DNA of 35,830 nucleotides from Bin55 sp964511425 (GTDB taxonomy: Bacteria; Pseudomonadota; Gammaproteobacteria; Pseudomonadales; Azotimanducaceae), in assembly GCA_964511425.1 (NCBI GenBank), contig CAZEFI010000017.1:1-35830 (forward strand). Direction: 5' to 3'. The notes under the pieces were generated by a model. That model saw only the letters and a program-made list of their open reading frames with translations, did no database searches and had not been told where the DNA came from. A program made the position numbers and the translations under genes. Of the stretch, positions 32,736-35,830 are shown piece by piece (position 1 is the stretch's first letter; each line of letters starts with the position of its first letter).

Positions 32736-34668
32736 ATCTTAACTTACCCTGACGATATTTGTGCCGCTTCTTGCGTGGTTTTGATTCGATAAGGTCAATT
32801 CGACCCAATTCAACATCCACCGAAACGATTACTACTTTTATACGATTGCCTAATCCGTATTTAATCCCCGACTGTGTTCCTTGCATTACCGAACCGTTAG
32901 CGACAAAGTAATCGTCTCCGAGATCGCTTACGTGAATCAGACCCGAAACACAGTAATGATCAAGTTCCACAAAGATGCCGAACTCCTCAACTCCGGATAT
33001 GATGCCTCCAAAAGTCTTCCCCACCATTTTCTGAAGCAACTTGCACTTCAACCAAGAATCGACTTTTCTAGATACACCTGCCGCACGGCGTTCACATTCA
33101 GACAAGTCCTCGCCTAAAAACGCGATGTCTGAATTTTTCAAAAATTTCGGTTTCGATGATTTGAGTGTGGCCTTAATTAATCGGTGAATATAGAGATCTG
33201 CGTATCGTCGAATCGGTGAGGTGAAGTGTGCGTATTCAACTAGTGCAAGACCGAAATGTTGGTTCGGCATGAATGAATAACGTGCTTGATGCATCGCACG
33301 CAGGACCTGCAGTTCCCAAATCCAAGAATCTTTGGTCCCATGGCGTAGGTTCTTGAGCAGGAGTTGGAACCGTTTAGAATCACATTTTTCTATGTCAAAG
33401 TCGAAGATGCGACATTGCCGCAACGTACCTTGAAGTGTTTCTAAGGCTTCAGGGCGTGGTATAGTGTGTACTCGATACAGTGGTTTTAGATTGTGTTTCC
33501 GGAGATACTGAGCGGCACACACATTCGCCAAGATCATGGCTTCTTCAATCATCCGGTGCGCCTCGTTCTGGTGTATGTCCAACACCTCAACAGGCTCACC
33601 GTCTAAGATTCGTACCATGGACTCACGCGATGTGAAGTCTAATGCGCCTCGTCGCTCGCGTGTGTTCCGCAATGCTCGAAACGCTTGATAAAAAGCGGTT
33701 AATGACGTGTTTACTGTTTTCGAGCGACATTTCAGCTCTTCACCGTGACACACCGCGACAACTTCGGAGTAAGTCAGACGTGCAGCACTCCGAATCACTC
33801 CTTCGTAAAAATCAAAATCGTCGGTGATGCCATCCTCTGTTAACTGTATGTCGCAGACCACCACCAATCTATCTAAATTGGGTTTGAGAGAACATACGCC
33901 GTTCGACAGGTCCTCGGGCAGCATCGGTATAACACGGTCAGGAAAATAAATCGAATTCCCCCGTCGTCGAGCTTCCTTATCAAGTTCGTCATTCGGTTGC
34001 ACGTAGTGCGCGACATCCGCAATAGCCACTAACATACGCCAACCGCCGTTCGTTGTTCGCTCAACATACACAGCATCGTCAAAGTCTTTAGCTGATTCCC
34101 CATCTATCGTTACTAATGGAAGGTGGCGCAAGTCAACTCGGTCCTGCACGGCCTTTGTGTTAATGGATTCAGAGAATTTTTTTCGTTTTGGATTCCAAGG
34201 ATTACCGTGTGGAACCTCAAAAGCAGCTAAGAGCGCGAGCACAGCTCGGCTAGCTTCATCTTCTGCAGAAATCTTGGCTACTACCTTACCGTAATAGTCT
34301 TCTATATTGACCTTATCAATTTCTACGATTACGATTTCGCCGTCAGTGAAATCAGTGCGGCCCCGAATTTGAATTTTTGGTGGAGTATGCGGTGTTAGAG
34401 AACGAACATAGCGATGACCGTTAGCAACAACAGCTATCCCTGTGATCGGGCGATTTAAGTGCGACGGTATCCGATTCGATAATAGAGATTGGCGAGATAG
34501 GACGTAATGGCCGTGCTGATCGCAAACGATCGCGCCACTGTCTTCTAAGGCATACAGAATATCCGCTAATTTTTGCGTAGCGGTAAAATTTTTTTCTAGT
34601 TGGGCAAAACTCAGTGGACTCGAATTCTTCAGTAGACTAAGAACGCGGCTAGAAGTAGCTCGTTTCAA
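32695..34668 (-). CDS. rnr: Ribonuclease R (short form)
   Basis: RNase R is a processive 3'-5' exoribonuclease that degrades structured RNA, including rRNA and mRNA fragments, and it works with tmRNA. An N-terminal winged-helix-like region (MKRATSSRVLSLLKNSSPLS to about 60) is followed by a reduced cold-shock region (75-150). The RNB catalytic core starts at RVDLRHLPLVTIDGES, with the metal-binding DFDDAV at 195-200. It continues through YFPDRVIPMLPEDLSNGVCS, ALVEYAHFTSPIRRYADL and an S1 domain (about 560-635), then a short basic tail. At 657 residues it is well below E. coli RNase R (813); about 80 residues are missing before the RNB core and more at the tail. Confidence 0.93.
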   Translation of the reverse strand: MKRATSSRVLSLLKNSSPLSFAQLEKNFTATQKLADILYALEDSGAIVCDQHGHYVLSRQSLLSNRIPSHLNRPITGIAVVANGHRYVRSLTPHTPPKIQIRGRTDFTDGEIVIVEIDKVNIEDYYGKVVAKISAEDEASRAVLALLAAFEVPHGNPWNPKRKKFSESINTKAVQDRVDLRHLPLVTIDGESAKDFDDAVYVERTTNGGWRMLVAIADVAHYVQPNDELDKEARRRGNSIYFPDRVIPMLPEDLSNGVCSLKPNLDRLVVVCDIQLTEDGITDDFDFYEGVIRSAARLTYSEVVAVCHGEELKCRSKTVNTSLTAFYQAFRALRNTRERRGALDFTSRESMVRILDGEPVEVLDIHQNEAHRMIEEAMILANVCAAQYLRKHNLKPLYRVHTIPRPEALETLQGTLRQCRIFDFDIEKCDSKRFQLLLKNLRHGTKDSWIWELQVLRAMHQARYSFMPNQHFGLALVEYAHFTSPIRRYADLYIHRLIKATLKSSKPKFLKNSDIAFLGEDLSECERRAAGVSRKVDSWLKCKLLQKMVGKTFGGIISGVEEFGIFVELDHYCVSGLIHVSDLGDDYFVANGSVMQGTQSGIKYGLGNRIKVVIVSVDVELGRIDLIESKPRKKRHKYRQGKLRFEKSNQEHRKSGN

Positions 34669-34861
34669 ATTAATTTAGTCTATAGCAAGAGACTCGAGAT
34701 GGTGAGAGTTTTGTTTGGATAAGTCATGAGTGGCTAGTGTGTGATCACTTTCCAAGACTGGCGCAAGGCGCGCCAAGAGTGAGAACGGCGTGATAGGAGT
34801 TTGACCTCAAGTAGCTCAATTCGTTCGCGAATCTCATACACTAGCACAATCAGTGAGATTC

Positions 34862-34948
34862 GCCGGGGTGGTGAAATTGGTAGACACGCCAGCTTCAGGT
34901 GCTGGTGGGGGTAACCCCGTGGAGGTTCAAGTCCTCTCCTCGGCACCA
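34862..34948 (+). tRNA. tRNA-Leu (CAG anticodon)
   Basis: The 87-nt class II tRNA has acceptor arms GCCGGGG and CCTCGGC with discriminator A and encoded CCA (34946-34948). The D-arm segment is GTGGTGAAATTGGTAGACAC. The anticodon stem CCAGC/GCTGG encloses loop TTCAGGT, so the anticodon is CAG (34896-34898), reading CUG. A variable arm follows (GGTGGGGGTAACCCCGT) with a GGGG/CCCC stem, then the T-loop GGTTCAAGT. It stands alone, divergent from rnr and 6 nt from the convergent folE2 stop. Upstream, ATTCG-TTCG-CGAAT (34819-34832) forms a small hairpin, and a TTGACC (34801) lacks a well-spaced -10. Confidence 0.97.
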
Positions 34949-34954
34949 ACTGAT

Positions 34955-35830
34955 TCATCGAGTGGGGGGAGTTGCTTGTAAACCACCGGGTATGCCCTTA
35001 GCGACCCAGCTAGCCACGTTGTGAGCGTGTAGACTCTCGAAGTGTTCCACGCGAACGAGAAAATCCAATAGGTTTGATGTTTCGTCCAGTGTTCGCTTGA
35101 GCCTTCGACACGCATCTTCACAAAACATAGGATTTTGCCCATTGAGGACTGCGAATTCTTGTTCATCTTCGCGTTTCACAGCAGTTTGCACCGGTGTCGC
35201 AAGTGCGTGCTCAACCCGATCAATTAACTCTGTGAGTGGAAATTCCGATAACTGTTCCGATAGCCGAACCGTGACATCCGCTTCACTTCGCTGCCCATGA
35301 GGAGTCGCGACAATCCCACTACTTGTTCCTAACCATTGCGTAACTTGTTCAGGTTCGATTGAATTTGATTGTGCGAAATTCTGTTTGAATTGATTCTGAA
35401 TAGACTGCCGGGCTAATGCGGCAGATGCGGGACAGGTGCTTGAGTATTTCACCGTAAAACCTAGTTCCGTGGTATGTTCGGTCGCATTTCGGCCGCCACG
35501 AATCAAAGCAGGATAAGTACCCCAGCCTGTATGGGGGGAAACAAGCGCGTTCCGCCGCAATGGACGTTCAAACTGAATTTCCACGTACGCTTGAGAAGAA
35601 AGATCCGCGTGTGAGTCGAGCATCTGTTGTAAAAACTGTTGCAATGAAGTTGGAGAAAACGTGAGCGTTCGAGAAGCCTCATCCAGCAACACATACAAAC
35701 GCGACATATGAATTCCTTTTGCTTTGGATTCCGTTAAATCAACATACAGTTGTACCGACCCGATAACATCACAAATTTCTGGTCCGTCTTGAATGCGTAC
35801 CGGTAACCGAATTTCTCGCATACCAACCCA
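34955..35830 (-). CDS. folE2: GTP cyclohydrolase FolE2 (5' end beyond window)
   Basis: FolE2 (GTP cyclohydrolase IB) makes dihydroneopterin triphosphate from GTP for folate and related pterins, and can work with metals other than zinc. Family blocks are DLTESKAKGIHMSRLYVLL, the active-site cysteine in YSSTCPASAALARQ, TPHGQRSEADVTVRL and the C-terminal NPMFCEDACRRL and VRVEHFESLHAHN. The first ATG in the window gives 288 residues, but the frame stays open to the edge, with WVG before MREIRLPVRI as in the family motif WVGM. The true start therefore lies outside. No Zur-type site can be looked for here because the promoter is not in the window. Confidence 0.94.
   Translation of the reverse strand, partial: WVGMREIRLPVRIQDGPEICDVIGSVQLYVDLTESKAKGIHMSRLYVLLDEASRTLTFSPTSLQQFLQQMLDSHADLSSQAYVEIQFERPLRRNALVSPHTGWGTYPALIRGGRNATEHTTELGFTVKYSSTCPASAALARQSIQNQFKQNFAQSNSIEPEQVTQWLGTSSGIVATPHGQRSEADVTVRLSEQLSEFPLTELIDRVEHALATPVQTAVKREDEQEFAVLNGQNPMFCEDACRRLKRTLDETSNLLDFLVRVEHFESLHAHNVASWVAKGIPGGLQATPPTR

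Noticed and set aside
34734..34958. Minus-strand ORF of 74 codons
   Set aside because: It runs antisense through the tRNA-Leu gene and its promoter region; the peptide is a by-product of the tRNA sequence.

Overview
The window looks like a chromosomal segment of a gammaproteobacterium, probably from an uncultured lineage known from a draft assembly. The main evidence is the rpoE-rseA-rseB-rseC envelope-stress operon divergent from nadB, the sdhE/ygfZ divergent pair, a tmRNA with the tag ANDDNYALAA, and the order glyA-ribD-nusB-thiL-pgpA-xseB-ispA. Two runs of exactly 100 N (1125-1224 and 14303-14402) are scaffold gaps, and each interrupts or abuts a gene. TTG and GTG starts are frequent. Almost all genes are housekeeping genes; I see no CRISPR array, insertion sequence or phage block.

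Layout. 1-1500: the end of an unidentified gene, a SAM methyltransferase, a small gene apparently frameshifted at a TA repeat, and the 3' end of a VOC (glyoxalase-like) gene beside the first gap. 1507-4966 (minus): sigma-E operon rpoE-rseA-rseB-rseC, then a membrane-anchored protein with an acidic tail. 5196-10622: nadB, sdhE (minus), ygfZ, two tandem YciB-like membrane proteins, pdxJ and an exported peroxiredoxin. 10693-16010: a TonB-dependent receptor, then a large protein with ABC-2-like membrane helices, an M1-peptidase-like region and a golvesin-like C-terminal domain, split by the second gap. Its last codons overlap the 3' end of the convergent tmRNA gene. 16433-22125: a small winged-helix-like ORF, then the minus-strand glyA-to-ispA run.

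22289-28091: a secreted protein with five TonB-C-like repeats, radA (minus), and an 871-residue minus-strand protein with a signal peptide, two tandem Cache-like sensor domains and an autotransporter-type outer-membrane beta-barrel. The last has an inverted-repeat element on each side. 28443-31450 (minus): rpsF (with a very long acidic tail), rpsR, rplI and dnaB, preceded by a probable S6:S18 autoregulatory leader. 31959-35830: rlmB and rnr (minus), tRNA-Leu(CAG) (plus), and folE2 (minus), which runs off the window end.

The best candidates for something new are the Cache-Cache-autotransporter protein with its flanking structured elements, the five-repeat TonB-C protein, and the ABC-2/M1/golvesin fusion that ends inside the tmRNA gene. 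All function statements rest on motif recognition by eye; no database search was run.
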